From contig NZ_JACYHB010000004.1 of assembly GCF_014837295.1 (NCBI RefSeq), positions 1 through 64,000 of the forward strand: a stretch of DNA of 64,000 nt, written 5' to 3'. Shown one piece after another: positions 21,824 through 30,402 of this stretch. The first letter of the stretch is position 1; each line of letters starts with the position of its first letter. Source of the stretch: Cellulosimicrobium arenosum. Lineage in GTDB: Bacteria; Actinomycetota; Actinomycetes; Actinomycetales; Cellulomonadaceae. A program made the translations under genes and the position numbers. Below the pieces are notes generated by a model that ran no database searches, had not been told where the DNA came from, and saw only the letters and a program-made list of their open reading frames with translations.

Positions 21824-22432
21824 GGGCCGGCGGTCCGGTCCCTCCGGAGCGTCGCCGACCCCCGGTACGCCCGGCCCCGCGGGCATCGCTCCCGGTGGCA
21901 GCGCACGTCGCATCTGCGACAGCTGCGACTGAGCGGCCATCTGCTGCGCGACGAGCGCCGTCTGGATGCCGTGGAACAGGCCCTCGAGCCACCCGACGAG
22001 CTGGGCCTGGGCGACGCGCAGCTCTGCGTCGGTCGGCACGACCTCGTCCGTGAACGGCAGGGTGATCCGGTGCAGCTCGTCCACCAGGTCGGGCGAGAGA
22101 CCGTCCTCGAGCTCGGCGAGCGACCGCTCGTGGATCTCCGCGAGGCGCGTGCGGGCAGCCTCGTCGAGCGGGGCGTCCCGGACCTCGTCGAGCAGCTTCT
22201 TGATCATCCCCCCGATGCGCATGACCTTCGCCGGCTCCTCGATCACCGCCGACGGGCTGCGGTCGGGGTCGGGCGAGTCGTCGCTCGCGACGACGTTCAC
22301 GCCCGTCCCGTCCGGGGTCACCACCGTCACCCGCTCGGGAGGGTCGCCCGACCCGCGGGACGGCGCACCGCCCGTCCCGGCGGACGCGGCGGGACGTTCC
22401 TCTGGCTGCTGGTCACGGGTCTCGTCGGGCAT
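21803..22432 (-). CDS. bpa: Bacterial proteasome activator (Bpa, DUF2587)
   Basis: A 209-residue match to the actinobacterial ATP-independent proteasome activator: a disordered acidic N terminus, the helical core VMRIGGMIKKLLDEVRDAPLD ... LVGWLEGLFHGIQTALVAQQ, and a C terminus ending GQYL. That GQYL tail is the established motif by which Bpa rings dock into and open the 20S proteasome gate. Start ATG 22432 is chosen because CAGACT lies 6 nt upstream; GTG 22459 would add nine residues. The proteasome itself is outside the window. As in Mycobacterium, a quinone oxidoreductase is encoded close by. Confidence 0.92.
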   Translation of the reverse strand: MPDETRDQQPEERPAASAGTGGAPSRGSGDPPERVTVVTPDGTGVNVVASDDSPDPDRSPSAVIEEPAKVMRIGGMIKKLLDEVRDAPLDEAARTRLAEIHERSLAELEDGLSPDLVDELHRITLPFTDEVVPTDAELRVAQAQLVGWLEGLFHGIQTALVAQQMAAQSQLSQMRRALPPGAMPAGPGVPGVGDAPEGPDRRPSPGQYL

Positions 22433-22510
22433 GGGGACAGTCTGGCGCGACCCGCCCACGCGCGCAGGGCCTGGGCGTCGTCGGACGGCCCGGAAGGGCG
22501 CTCCGGGCCC

Positions 22511-23488
22511 TCACGGGACGAGCAGCACCTTGCCGAACACCTCGCCGGACTCCAGGAGCTCGTGCGCGCGTGGTGCCTCGTCGAGCCGCAGCCGCTCGTG
22601 GACGACGGGTCGGACCCGGCCGTCCTCCACCATCGGCCACACGTGCGCGAGCACGTCCCGGACGATCTGCGCCTTCTGGTGCGCCGGCCGCGAGCGCAAC
22701 GTCGTCCCGGCGACCGTCGCGCGCCGAGTCAGGAGCCGTCCCAGGTCGAGCTCGGCGCGACGACCCTTCTGCATCCCGATCACGACCAGGCGTCCGTCCG
22801 GCGCGAGCGCGTCGAGGTTCCTCTCCAGGTAGGCAGCGCCGACGACGTCGAGCACCACGTCCGCCCCCCGGCCCGCCGTCGCGGCGTGGACCGCCGCGAC
22901 GAAGTCCTCCGCGCGGTGGTCGACTGCGACCGTCGCTCCCAGCCCCCGGCAGCGCGCCGCACGGTCCGGTCCGCCTGCGGTCGTCACGACGTGCGCGCCG
23001 AGCGCCGCGCCGAGCTGGATCGCGACCGTCCCGACGCCGCCCGACCCGCCGTGGACCACGAGCCACTCGTCGCGGGCCAGCCGGCCGACGTCGACCAGGT
23101 TGTTCCACGCGGTGCAGACCGCCTCCGGCAGGGCGGCGGCGTCCACGAGGTCGACGCCGTCCGGTGCGGGCAGCACCTGCGAGGCCCGGACCCGGGCCTG
23201 CTCGGCATAGCCGCCGCCGTCGAGCAGCGCCACCACCCGGTCACCGGGCGACCAGCCCGAGACACGGTCCCCCACGAGGGCGACGGTGCCCGCGACCTCG
23301 AGGCCCGGCCACTCCGGCGCACCTTCCGGTGGCGGATACGAACCGGCGCGTTGCAGCAGGTCAGCGCGGTTCACGCCGGCAGACACGACGTCGATGACGA
23401 CCTCGTCGGGTCCGGGGGTCTGGTCAGGGAGCTCGGAAACGGTTAGTTTCTCAGGGCCACCAGGGCTCGTTGTCGTGACGCCTCGCAC
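22511..23488 (-). CDS. NAD(P)H:quinone oxidoreductase, MDR superfamily
   Basis: A 325-residue medium-chain dehydrogenase/reductase without structural zinc-binding Cys residues, as in the QOR branch. It has GVNRADLLQRAGSYPPP and AALPEAVCTAWNNL, then the nucleotide-binding VHGGSGGVGTVAIQLGAALGA and ADVVLDVVGAAYLERNL. It probably reduces quinones or enones using NADPH. The upstream extension to 23629 is not conserved; GTG 23488 is preferred because TAGCCT lies 7 nt upstream and the family N terminus (GGPEKLTVSELPDQ) follows. Confidence 0.88.
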   Translation of the reverse strand: MRGVTTTSPGGPEKLTVSELPDQTPGPDEVVIDVVSAGVNRADLLQRAGSYPPPEGAPEWPGLEVAGTVALVGDRVSGWSPGDRVVALLDGGGYAEQARVRASQVLPAPDGVDLVDAAALPEAVCTAWNNLVDVGRLARDEWLVVHGGSGGVGTVAIQLGAALGAHVVTTAGGPDRAARCRGLGATVAVDHRAEDFVAAVHAATAGRGADVVLDVVGAAYLERNLDALAPDGRLVVIGMQKGRRAELDLGRLLTRRATVAGTTLRSRPAHQKAQIVRDVLAHVWPMVEDGRVRPVVHERLRLDEAPRAHELLESGEVFGKVLLVP

Positions 23489-23708
23489 ATCTCCGAGGCT
23501 ACGCCTGCAGGATCTGGGGGGTGCCGGTCGAGCTGTCAGCGGCGGTACCGGACGGTCGTCCAGGACCGCGATGGAAGCGCGGTCACGGATTAGGCGTCCG
23601 GGGGATGTGCACCGATAGTTAGTACGCACGACCGGGCGACCGGCGCAAGCGCGCAGGAGCGCGGCCGCCGTCGGACCGGGTGGAACAGGGTGTTGGAGGC
23701 AGGTTCAC

Positions 23709-26700
23709 ATGCTCCGTAGGTTGAGCGTCCGCGGGAAGGTCCTCGCGGCCCTCGCCGTGCCCGTTCTCGTCCTCTTCCTCGCCGCCGCGGTCATCTCCGG
23801 GCAGGCCATCACCGCCGCTCGGGCCGCGAGCCAGACGAGCGCGCTCACCGCCGCGCTGGCGGTCCAGGACGTCGCCGGCACCGCGATCGCGGAGGAGCGG
23901 GCCCTGTCGATCCTCGAGGCCAAGGGGGTCGAGGGCGCTCGCGAGCAGATGCTCGCGCAGCGCGACGTGACGGACGACGAGCTGGACAAGCGCGACGCGC
24001 GGTTCAAGCGCCTCGACCTGTCGGGGCTCGACCCGCGCGTGCAGACCGCGGTCGACGAGACCATCGCCGACCGGGCCGAGCTCGACGCCGTCCGGACCGC
24101 CATCGACGGCTCCGGCGGCATCGGCGAGCTTCCGCGGACGGACTTCTACACCAACCTGATCGACGGCGCGCTCGACGTCCCACGCACCCTCGCCGACACC
24201 ACGGAGGACCGCGACCTCGCGCAGTACCTCGACACGTACGTGGTCGTCGACGAGCTGCTCGCGCAGCAGGCGCTCGAGCTCCCCGTCGCCGCCGGTGTCA
24301 TCCAGGCCGCACAGGTCGGGCCGGTCAACATCTCCGAGTCCCAGACCGCCGCCTCGCTCCTCGCCTCGGGTGACGCGCTCGCCGACGAGGCACGGACCGC
24401 GGTGCGCGGTCTGCCCGGCGACATGCTCCTCGCGCCCCCCGGGCCCGGCTACCAGCAGCTGCGCCGGAACGTCACGTCCGCCCGTCCCGAGTCCATCCCG
24501 GCGGCGGCTGCCGCCCAGTGGGAACAGCTCGCGGCCGCGGACCGGCAGAACGTCCTCCCGGTGCGCGACGACGTCCGTGCCCAGACCGACGACAAGGCCC
24601 AGGACTTCTCGACCGCGGCCACGACGCAGGCGATCGTCACCATCGCGGCAACGCTCGCCGCGGTCGTCCTGTCGATCCTGATCGCCGGTCTCGTCGCGCG
24701 CACCATCGTGAACCCGCTGCGACGCCTGACGACCGCGGCGGAGGACGTGCGGGACAGGCTGCCGATGCTCGTGGAGCAGGTCGCCGTGCCGGGTCAGGGC
24801 CCGGGCATCGACATCACCCCGATCTCCGTGGAGTCCACGGACGAGGTCGGCCAGCTCGCGACGGCGTTCAACGACGTGAACTCGACGACGATCACCGTCG
24901 CGCGCGAGCAGGCCGCGCTGCGCGGGTCCATCGCGGAGATGTTCGTCAACGTCGCCCGACGCGACCAGGTCCTGCTCAACCGTCAGCTCGCGTTCCTCGA
25001 CGACCTCGAGCGGTCCGAGGAGGACCCCGGCACGCTCTCGAACCTCTTCCGGCTCGACCACCTCGCGACCCGGATGCGCCGCAACGCGGAGTCGCTCCTG
25101 GTTCTCGCCGGCATCGACTCCGGACGCCGTGTGCGCCAGCCGATGCCCGCGTCCGACGTGATCCGTACCGCGTCCTCGGAGATCGAGCTCTACGACCGGG
25201 TGCGGCTCAACCTCGTGGTGGACCCGCTCATGCTCGGGCACAACGCGCTGAACGCGGCGCACCTGCTCGCCGAGCTGCTGGAGAACGCCACGATGTTCTC
25301 CGAGCCGCACACACCCGTCGAGGTCACGACGGGACGTGACGAGCGGTTCGTCTACGTCACGGTCCGCGACCACGGGCTCGGTATGACCGAGGCCGAGATC
25401 GCCGACGCGAACCGCCGGGTCGCGACGAACGCCGCGACCGACGTCGTCGGTGCGCAGCGCCTCGGCCTCTTCGTGGTCGGACGCCTCGCGGACCGGCTCG
25501 GCACCAAGGTGCGCTTCAGCGCGGTCGGCGAGGGTGCCGGGACCGAGGTCGTCGTCTCGTTCCCCGCCGCGCTGTTCGTCCCCGACTCGAACGTCCCGCT
25601 GCAGGCACCGACCGACCCGCTCGAGGTCGCGCGGCAGGGTACCCAGCAGATCGGCGCCGGGACCGGGCAGACGCCGGTCTTCGCGCCGTCCACCGCCGGC
25701 GCGTCCGCCGAGCTTCCCGCCGTGTCGGCGCAGAACCCGACCGTCGAACAGCTCGCCCCCGTGGCGAGCACGACCCAGTCGACGCCGGTCGTCGCGGAGC
25801 CGCCGCTGGCCGTGCCCGTCGACATCGAGGCGCTGACGGACGGGACCACGGGGACGGGGATGCCCCGACGTCGGCCACGGACGGCCGACGCGGCGGCGTC
25901 CGCGCCGAGCGCCTCGCTGGCCTCGGGCCCCGAGACGGGTGCGATCGTGCTGCCCCCGCTCGCGACCCCGGCGCTGCCGGACGACCTTCCGCAGGCCGAG
26001 GAGTCCTGGAGGCCGCCGGCCGGGATCGCCGCACAGGGTGCCACCCTGCCCAGCAGGTCGAAGCCTGCGCCCGTCGTCGAGGACACCTCGTCCACCGAGT
26101 CTCCCGTCCTCGACGTGAGCACCCGCAGCGCGCTGTTCTCCAGCTTCCGGCCGATGGGTGCCAACCCGTCGGAGGGTCACACCGTGGAGCTGGCCGCGGC
26201 ACCCGACGTCACGGCGACCGACCTGCCGGTCGTCGACGACGCTCGAGCCGACTACGAGCCCGTCTCGTCGGCCGACCTGTGGGCACCGGAGCCGGCTGCG
26301 GCGGAGCAGTGGGCACCGGCGCCCCCGGCTGCCGAGCAGTGGGTTCCCGAGCAGCACCGCTACGAGGAGCTCGACGACGCCACGCGCATCGTGCCTCCCG
26401 TCGCGCCGGCACCGGCGGACGAGACGCACCCGGACGAGTCCTACGCCGCCCGGGCTCATCACACGGACGTCCCGGTCATGGAGCCGGGCCCGGCGTCCGA
26501 GGCGTCACCGGAGCCGGTGGACGAGGAGCGGGGCGAGGTCCCGCCCGAGCTCACGTTCGAGGCGCTCCCTCGATTCGACGAGCTCATGGCCGACCTGCCC
26601 ACGCGCCGCTCGCTGCGTGAGAGCCAGGCACGCAAGCGCGGCCTCTTCGGCCGCCGTCCGCGTCCGGACTCCGGCCCGGACGCGACCCCCGCCGTGGGGT

Positions 26701-27506
26701 CCGTGCCTGCGCGCGGTGCGGCCCCGAGCACCGCGTCCGCTGCCGCGGTGCCCCACGAGTCGCCCCACGGGACGCAGCCCAGGCCGGCGGAGTCGGCTCC
26801 GGCTGTGCCGGCACGGACGTCCGCGTTCGGCCAGCGGCCGGCGGCTCTGCCCGCCGTCGCCCGTGCGGAGGAGAGCCCGGAGGCGACGCGACCCGCGGTC
26901 GCGCCCGCCGGATCGGGGCGGGCCGACGCGGAGATGTCGGCCTTCGCGCCTCCGACCGTGGCTGGGCCGTGGAACCCGGACGCTGCGGCGGCCCCGGACG
27001 CTGCGACGTCCTCCGCGCACCCACCCGTCGGCGCGACCGGTGCGCCCGGGAGTGCTGTGCCCGCCGGCCGGGCACCCCTGGCCCGGCGCAACCCGGAGCC
27101 GCTGGAACCCCTCGACCCCGAGTACATCGCCGACTCCGTCGAGGCTCGCTCGGACTGGATGGCTTCGGCGGTCCTGTACGAGGAGATGTCGACGCTGCTC
27201 CAGGGCAGCAACAACTTCCAGGAAGGTACCTTGGCGGACCCGGACGACGGTACGTACCAGCCCGCGAGGGTGGACTCGACCACGACGAGCGGGCTCGCAC
27301 GACGTTCTCGCGGGTCGGACCGCGACGGCTACGTCGACCGCTTCACGGCACGGATCGACCGCGATCCCGAGCAGCTTCGTGCCCGTCTCTCGGCATTCCA
27401 GTCGGCCACGGCCCGTGGCCGCGTCGAGGTCCAGGACGAGACGAGTTCGACCTGGACCCCCCAGAGCATGGATTATGTCCCTGATTCAGCGCCCCAGGCG
27501 CGGTGA
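23709..27506 (+). CDS. Conservon sensor kinase-like protein CvnA (NIT-domain histidine kinase)
   Basis: A 1265-residue membrane protein. One helix at about 10-32 is followed by an extracellular NIT (nitrate/nitrite-sensing type) domain, a second helix near 305-325 (VTIAATLAAVVLSILIAGL), HAMP, and a kinase core with LFRLDHLATRMRRNAESLLV, LLENATMFSEPHTPVEV (N box) and VRDHGLGM (G1). About 640 residues of Pro/Ala-rich disordered tail follow, unusually long even for this class. It heads the four-gene set kinase/roadblock/DUF742/GTPase, the established cvn organisation, in which the kinase-like protein assembles a membrane complex resembling a G-protein-coupled system. The ligand is unknown. Confidence 0.92.
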   Translation: MLRRLSVRGKVLAALAVPVLVLFLAAAVISGQAITAARAASQTSALTAALAVQDVAGTAIAEERALSILEAKGVEGAREQMLAQRDVTDDELDKRDARFKRLDLSGLDPRVQTAVDETIADRAELDAVRTAIDGSGGIGELPRTDFYTNLIDGALDVPRTLADTTEDRDLAQYLDTYVVVDELLAQQALELPVAAGVIQAAQVGPVNISESQTAASLLASGDALADEARTAVRGLPGDMLLAPPGPGYQQLRRNVTSARPESIPAAAAAQWEQLAAADRQNVLPVRDDVRAQTDDKAQDFSTAATTQAIVTIAATLAAVVLSILIAGLVARTIVNPLRRLTTAAEDVRDRLPMLVEQVAVPGQGPGIDITPISVESTDEVGQLATAFNDVNSTTITVAREQAALRGSIAEMFVNVARRDQVLLNRQLAFLDDLERSEEDPGTLSNLFRLDHLATRMRRNAESLLVLAGIDSGRRVRQPMPASDVIRTASSEIELYDRVRLNLVVDPLMLGHNALNAAHLLAELLENATMFSEPHTPVEVTTGRDERFVYVTVRDHGLGMTEAEIADANRRVATNAATDVVGAQRLGLFVVGRLADRLGTKVRFSAVGEGAGTEVVVSFPAALFVPDSNVPLQAPTDPLEVARQGTQQIGAGTGQTPVFAPSTAGASAELPAVSAQNPTVEQLAPVASTTQSTPVVAEPPLAVPVDIEALTDGTTGTGMPRRRPRTADAAASAPSASLASGPETGAIVLPPLATPALPDDLPQAEESWRPPAGIAAQGATLPSRSKPAPVVEDTSSTESPVLDVSTRSALFSSFRPMGANPSEGHTVELAAAPDVTATDLPVVDDARADYEPVSSADLWAPEPAAAEQWAPAPPAAEQWVPEQHRYEELDDATRIVPPVAPAPADETHPDESYAARAHHTDVPVMEPGPASEASPEPVDEERGEVPPELTFEALPRFDELMADLPTRRSLRESQARKRGLFGRRPRPDSGPDATPAVGSVPARGAAPSTASAAAVPHESPHGTQPRPAESAPAVPARTSAFGQRPAALPAVARAEESPEATRPAVAPAGSGRADAEMSAFAPPTVAGPWNPDAAAAPDAATSSAHPPVGATGAPGSAVPAGRAPLARRNPEPLEPLDPEYIADSVEARSDWMASAVLYEEMSTLLQGSNNFQEGTLADPDDGTYQPARVDSTTTSGLARRSRGSDRDGYVDRFTARIDRDPEQLRARLSAFQSATARGRVEVQDETSSTWTPQSMDYVPDSAPQAR

Positions 27507-27542
27507 CCAGCTGCCGTCCGCGGCAACTGACGAGGAGGAAGT

Positions 27543-27992
27543 GTGAACGCGCTCAGCACCGAGGCCACGAATTTCGGGTGGCTCCTCGACAACTTCGTGC
27601 GTACGGTCCCGGGCAGTCGGCACACGCTCGTGGTGTCGGCCGACGGGTTGCTCATGGCGATGTCCGACCAGCTCGACCGCACGAGCGGTGACCAGCTGGC
27701 GGCGATCGTCTCGGGCATGTCCAGCCTGACGCGGGGTGCGGCCCGCCAGCTCAACGGCGGGAACGTCCGGCAGGCCATCATCGAGATGGACAACGGGTTC
27801 CTGTTCCTGATGAACGTGTCCAACGGGTCGGTGCTCGGGGTCGTCGCCGAGGCGAACTGCGACATCGGCCTGATCGGGTACGAGATGGCGCTCCTGGTCT
27901 CCCGCACGGAGGCGACCCTGACGCCGCAGCTGATCTCCGAGATGCGGGGTAGCCTCCCCGTGGACGGAGCTACCCGGACGCCGGTGGGATGA
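27543..27992 (+). CDS. Conservon roadblock/LC7 protein CvnB
   Basis: A 149-residue roadblock/LC7-domain protein (LDNFVRTVPGSRHTLVVSADG; GNVRQAIIEMDNGFLFLMNV; VAEANCDIGLIGYEMALLV). In conservons this protein is thought to regulate the partner GTPase much as MglB regulates MglA. The GTG start lies after GAGGAGGAA, a strong ribosome site, in the 36-bp gap from cvnA. It is soluble and probably dimeric. Confidence 0.92.
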   Translation: MNALSTEATNFGWLLDNFVRTVPGSRHTLVVSADGLLMAMSDQLDRTSGDQLAAIVSGMSSLTRGAARQLNGGNVRQAIIEMDNGFLFLMNVSNGSVLGVVAEANCDIGLIGYEMALLVSRTEATLTPQLISEMRGSLPVDGATRTPVG

Positions 27993-28002
27993 GGTCTGAT
28001 CG

Positions 28003-28419
28003 ATGACGAACGTACCTTTTGGAAGCGTGGGAGCGCACGGCTCCGACGGCTACGAGACGGCCACGGTACGGCCGTACGCCGTCACAGGGGGCCGCGTGCG
28101 GTCGGCGACGTCCGACCTTCCGCTCGAGGCGCTCGTCGAGGTCATGCCCGGGGCGGTCAACAGCTACGGGCTGCCGCCGGAGAAGCGTGCGATCCTGCAG
28201 CACGCCGCGCACACCTATGTCTCGATCGCCGAGCTCTCCGCGCTGCTGCGGCTGCCGCTCGGCGTGACGAAGGTGCTCGTGGCGGACCTGCAGGAGGACC
28301 GGTACATCACCGTTCACACGTCGACCCCGGTGAACGTCCACACCGGTCACGGCGGCAACCACTCGGGCATGTCCCTGAGCGTCTTGGAGAGTGTTCTCAA
28401 TGGCATTTCCACCCTCTGA
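28003..28419 (+). CDS. Conservon DUF742 protein CvnC
   Basis: A 138-residue DUF742 protein with a winged-helix-like fold: VRPYAVTGGRVR, LEALVEVMPGA, ILQHAAHTYVSIAELSALLRLPLGVTKVLVADL. The biochemical role is not settled; it accompanies every complete conservon. Its 3' end runs past the start of the next gene, so the two are translationally coupled. Confidence 0.92.
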   Translation: MTNVPFGSVGAHGSDGYETATVRPYAVTGGRVRSATSDLPLEALVEVMPGAVNSYGLPPEKRAILQHAAHTYVSIAELSALLRLPLGVTKVLVADLQEDRYITVHTSTPVNVHTGHGGNHSGMSLSVLESVLNGISTL

Positions 28420-29164
28420 GGGCGGCGTCCCCGCGCGGCCGGCCGGGCAGCCGTCCGGCGTGATCGGTGGCGCACCGGGTCAGCCCGCGCAGGGAACCGT
28501 TGCCGGTCAGTCCGCTGCGCGTCCGGCGCCGGGCTCGGTCGCGACGCAGGCGCGCGGCGCGCAGCCGGGTGCTCCCGCGCAGGGGCCGGCCGCGGCTGAG
28601 CGCCGTGCGGCTCCCACGGTCGTGAAGATCGTCGTCGCGGGCGGGTTCGCCGTCGGCAAGACGACGTTCATCGGCTCCATCTCCGACGTCGAGCCGCTCA
28701 ACACCGAGGCTGCGATGACGGAGCACTCGGTGGGCGTGGACGACGCGGGCGGGGTGTCCGACCGCAAGACCACCACCACGGTGGCCATGGACTTCGGTCG
28801 CGTCTCGCTGCCCGGGAACCTGTGGCTCTACCTGTTCGGCACCCCCGGTCAGGACCGCTTCCTGTTCATGTGGGACGACCTGGTGCGCGGCGCGATCGGC
28901 GCGGTCGTGCTCGTGGACACGGACCGCCTGGAGCAGTGCTTCCCCGCGATCGACTACTTCGAGTCCCGCAACATCCCCTTCGTCGTGGGCGTGAACTGCT
29001 TCGACGGCGTGGCCAAGCACAAGCTCGAGGACGTGCGCGAGGCGCTGCAGATCCCCGCCCACGTCCCCATGCTCTACACCGACGCCCGCTCGCGCGCGGC
29101 GACCAAGCAGACGCTCATCGCCCTCGTCCAGCTTGCGATGCGCCAGCTGCGCGGCACGGCCTGA
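28400..29164 (+). CDS. Conservon GTPase CvnD
   Basis: A 254-residue small GTPase-like protein. An Ala/Gly/Pro/Gln-rich N-terminal stretch of about 65 residues precedes the P-loop GGFAVGKTTFIGSISD, then LYLFGTPGQDRFLFMWDDL (switch II) and VVGVNCFDG at the base-recognition position. Conservon GTPases are Ras/MglA-like switches. ATG 28400 is preferred over GTG 28391 because GGAGAG lies at a better distance. It overlaps cvnC by 20 bp and ends the operon 113 bp before a serine tRNA. Confidence 0.92.
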   Translation: MAFPPSEGGVPARPAGQPSGVIGGAPGQPAQGTVAGQSAARPAPGSVATQARGAQPGAPAQGPAAAERRAAPTVVKIVVAGGFAVGKTTFIGSISDVEPLNTEAAMTEHSVGVDDAGGVSDRKTTTTVAMDFGRVSLPGNLWLYLFGTPGQDRFLFMWDDLVRGAIGAVVLVDTDRLEQCFPAIDYFESRNIPFVVGVNCFDGVAKHKLEDVREALQIPAHVPMLYTDARSRAATKQTLIALVQLAMRQLRGTA

Positions 29165-29277
29165 CCGTTCTCGCACCTACCGAGCCACGACCTCGGACAG
29201 GACGCCGCCCGACGAGGCCCACCGTCGTCGTGCACCGGTGGACGTGCCAGAATGGCGGGTCGAGCCGTCAGGCTCGA

Positions 29278-29362
29278 GGAGGGCTGACAGAGCGGCCTAA
29301 TGTGACGGTCTTGAAAACCGTTGTTCCGCAAGGAACCGGGGGTTCGAATCCCTCGCCCTCCG
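29278..29362 (+). tRNA. tRNA-Ser (anticodon TGA)
   Basis: An 85-nt class II tRNA. The acceptor stem pairs GGAGGGC with GCCCTCC, the anticodon loop is CTTGAAA with TGA at 29312-29314, the variable arm folds as TTCC-GCAA-GGAA, and the T loop has GTTCGAATC. CCA is not encoded. CAGAAT at 29248-29253 may be the -10 element. Confidence 0.97.
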
Positions 29363-29372
29363 CTGCGAGATC

Positions 29373-30065
29373 ATGGGCACCGTGACGACGGGACGTAGAC
29401 CTTCGGTGACGCGGCCCCGCACGCGTGAGGTCCCGGTGCGGCGGCGCGTCGTCCTCGCGCTGTGCGTCGCGGTGGTGGCGCTCGGAGGGTGCGCGGCGCC
29501 GTCGTCGGTCCCGAGCGTGGAGCTGTGCACGACGATGCACCCCGCGGACGCCGTGCCGGGACCCGGGGGGTCAGCCGACCACGATGCCTGCGTGGCGGGC
29601 ATCGAGGCCGGCCTGGCCGCGGAACCGCCCGTCGTGCCTGCTCTGGACCAGCCGAACCGGATGCTCGACGACCCGACGTCCGACGGGCGGATCACCGCGC
29701 GCACGGCGCAGGTCATGGATCTTGCCCGGTCCACGTTTCCTGACGCCGACTGGTCGTGCTGGTCGCCGCGGCCCGGAACCCGGTCGGAGCATCCGTTGGG
29801 CCGTGCGTGCGACGTGACGTACGGCAACTCCCTCGGCGAGGCCGCGTCGGGCGGTGCGCTGGAGCAGGGGTGGGCGCTGGTCGCCTGGCTGCAGACCCAC
29901 GCGGAGGTGCTCGGGACGGACTACGTCATCTGGCAAGGCGGAATCTGGTCCTCGCGATGGCGTGGTGCGCAGTGGCGGCCCTACGACGGTGGGGGCATGC
30001 ACGATCCCGAGGACGTCACGGGCGGCCACTTCGACCACGTCCACGTCACCGTGCGAGACACCTGA
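29373..30065 (+). CDS. Lipoprotein with M15/LAS-metallopeptidase-like C-terminal domain
   Basis: A 230-residue protein. The basic start and hydrophobic stretch RRRVVLALCVAVVALGGC form a lipoprotein signal, with Cys near residue 39. The C-terminal domain has EHPLGRACDVTYGN and GGHFDHVHV, matching the His/Asp and HxH metal-ligand spacing of M15-like (VanY/D-Ala-D-Ala) peptidases and the related ARB_07466 fold. A peptidoglycan-related role outside the membrane is inferred; the catalytic acid is not certain. It begins 10 bp after tRNA-Ser(TGA) and ends 139 bp before tRNA-Ser(GCT). Confidence 0.75.
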   Translation: MGTVTTGRRPSVTRPRTREVPVRRRVVLALCVAVVALGGCAAPSSVPSVELCTTMHPADAVPGPGGSADHDACVAGIEAGLAAEPPVVPALDQPNRMLDDPTSDGRITARTAQVMDLARSTFPDADWSCWSPRPGTRSEHPLGRACDVTYGNSLGEAASGGALEQGWALVAWLQTHAEVLGTDYVIWQGGIWSSRWRGAQWRPYDGGGMHDPEDVTGGHFDHVHVTVRDT

Positions 30066-30143
30066 GCCCTACCTGTCGGCCGGCACGGGCGGCCGCTGCG
30101 GGACGGTCCACACACCGATGAACCATCCCGGGGGCGACGTGGT

Positions 30144-30172
30144 TTGGTCGTGCGCGGACCCGCCGGTACTCT
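30144..30172 (+). promoter_or_regulatory. Promoter of tRNA-Ser(GCT)
   Basis: TTGGTC (30144-30149), a 17-nt spacer and TACTCT (30167-30172) form a housekeeping-type promoter 32 nt upstream of the tRNA. Confidence 0.65.
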
Positions 30173-30204
30173 GGCGTCGCGGGGTGCTGTGAAGCGCACC
30201 GCGA

Positions 30205-30293
30205 GGAGACGTCGCATAGTCAGGTCTAGTGCGCCACCCTGCTAAGGTGGTAACGGGGCAACCCGTTCGAGGGTTCAAATCCCTCCGTCTCCG
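30205..30293 (+). tRNA. tRNA-Ser (anticodon GCT)
   Basis: An 89-nt class II tRNA. GGAGACG pairs with CGTCTCC, the anticodon loop is CTGCTAA with GCT at 30241-30243, and there is a long variable arm and T loop GTTCAAATC. CCA is not encoded. A T-tailed terminator follows 5 nt later. Confidence 0.97.
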
Positions 30294-30298
30294 CCAGG

Positions 30299-30331
30299 AA
30301 GGCCCCGGCTGCCTCGAGCCCGGGGCCTTTT
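30299..30331 (+). terminator. Intrinsic terminator after tRNA-Ser(GCT)
   Basis: Arms AAGGCCCCGG (30299-30308) and CCGGGGCCTT (30320-30329) are followed by TT, giving a TTTT tail. This is one of the few terminators in the window with a T-run. Confidence 0.85.
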
Positions 30332-30402
30332 CTGTTGCCACCATCCGAGTTGTCAGCGCGTGGTGAGTGCCGGGGCCCAGGTGGCGCTGACAGCTCGTGG
30401 GC

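Noticed and set aside
25600-27506. Frameshift or separate gene in the long Pro/Ala-rich end of CvnA
   Set aside because: The frame keeps consistent codon composition up to the stop, and no ribosome site or conserved domain starts inside it.
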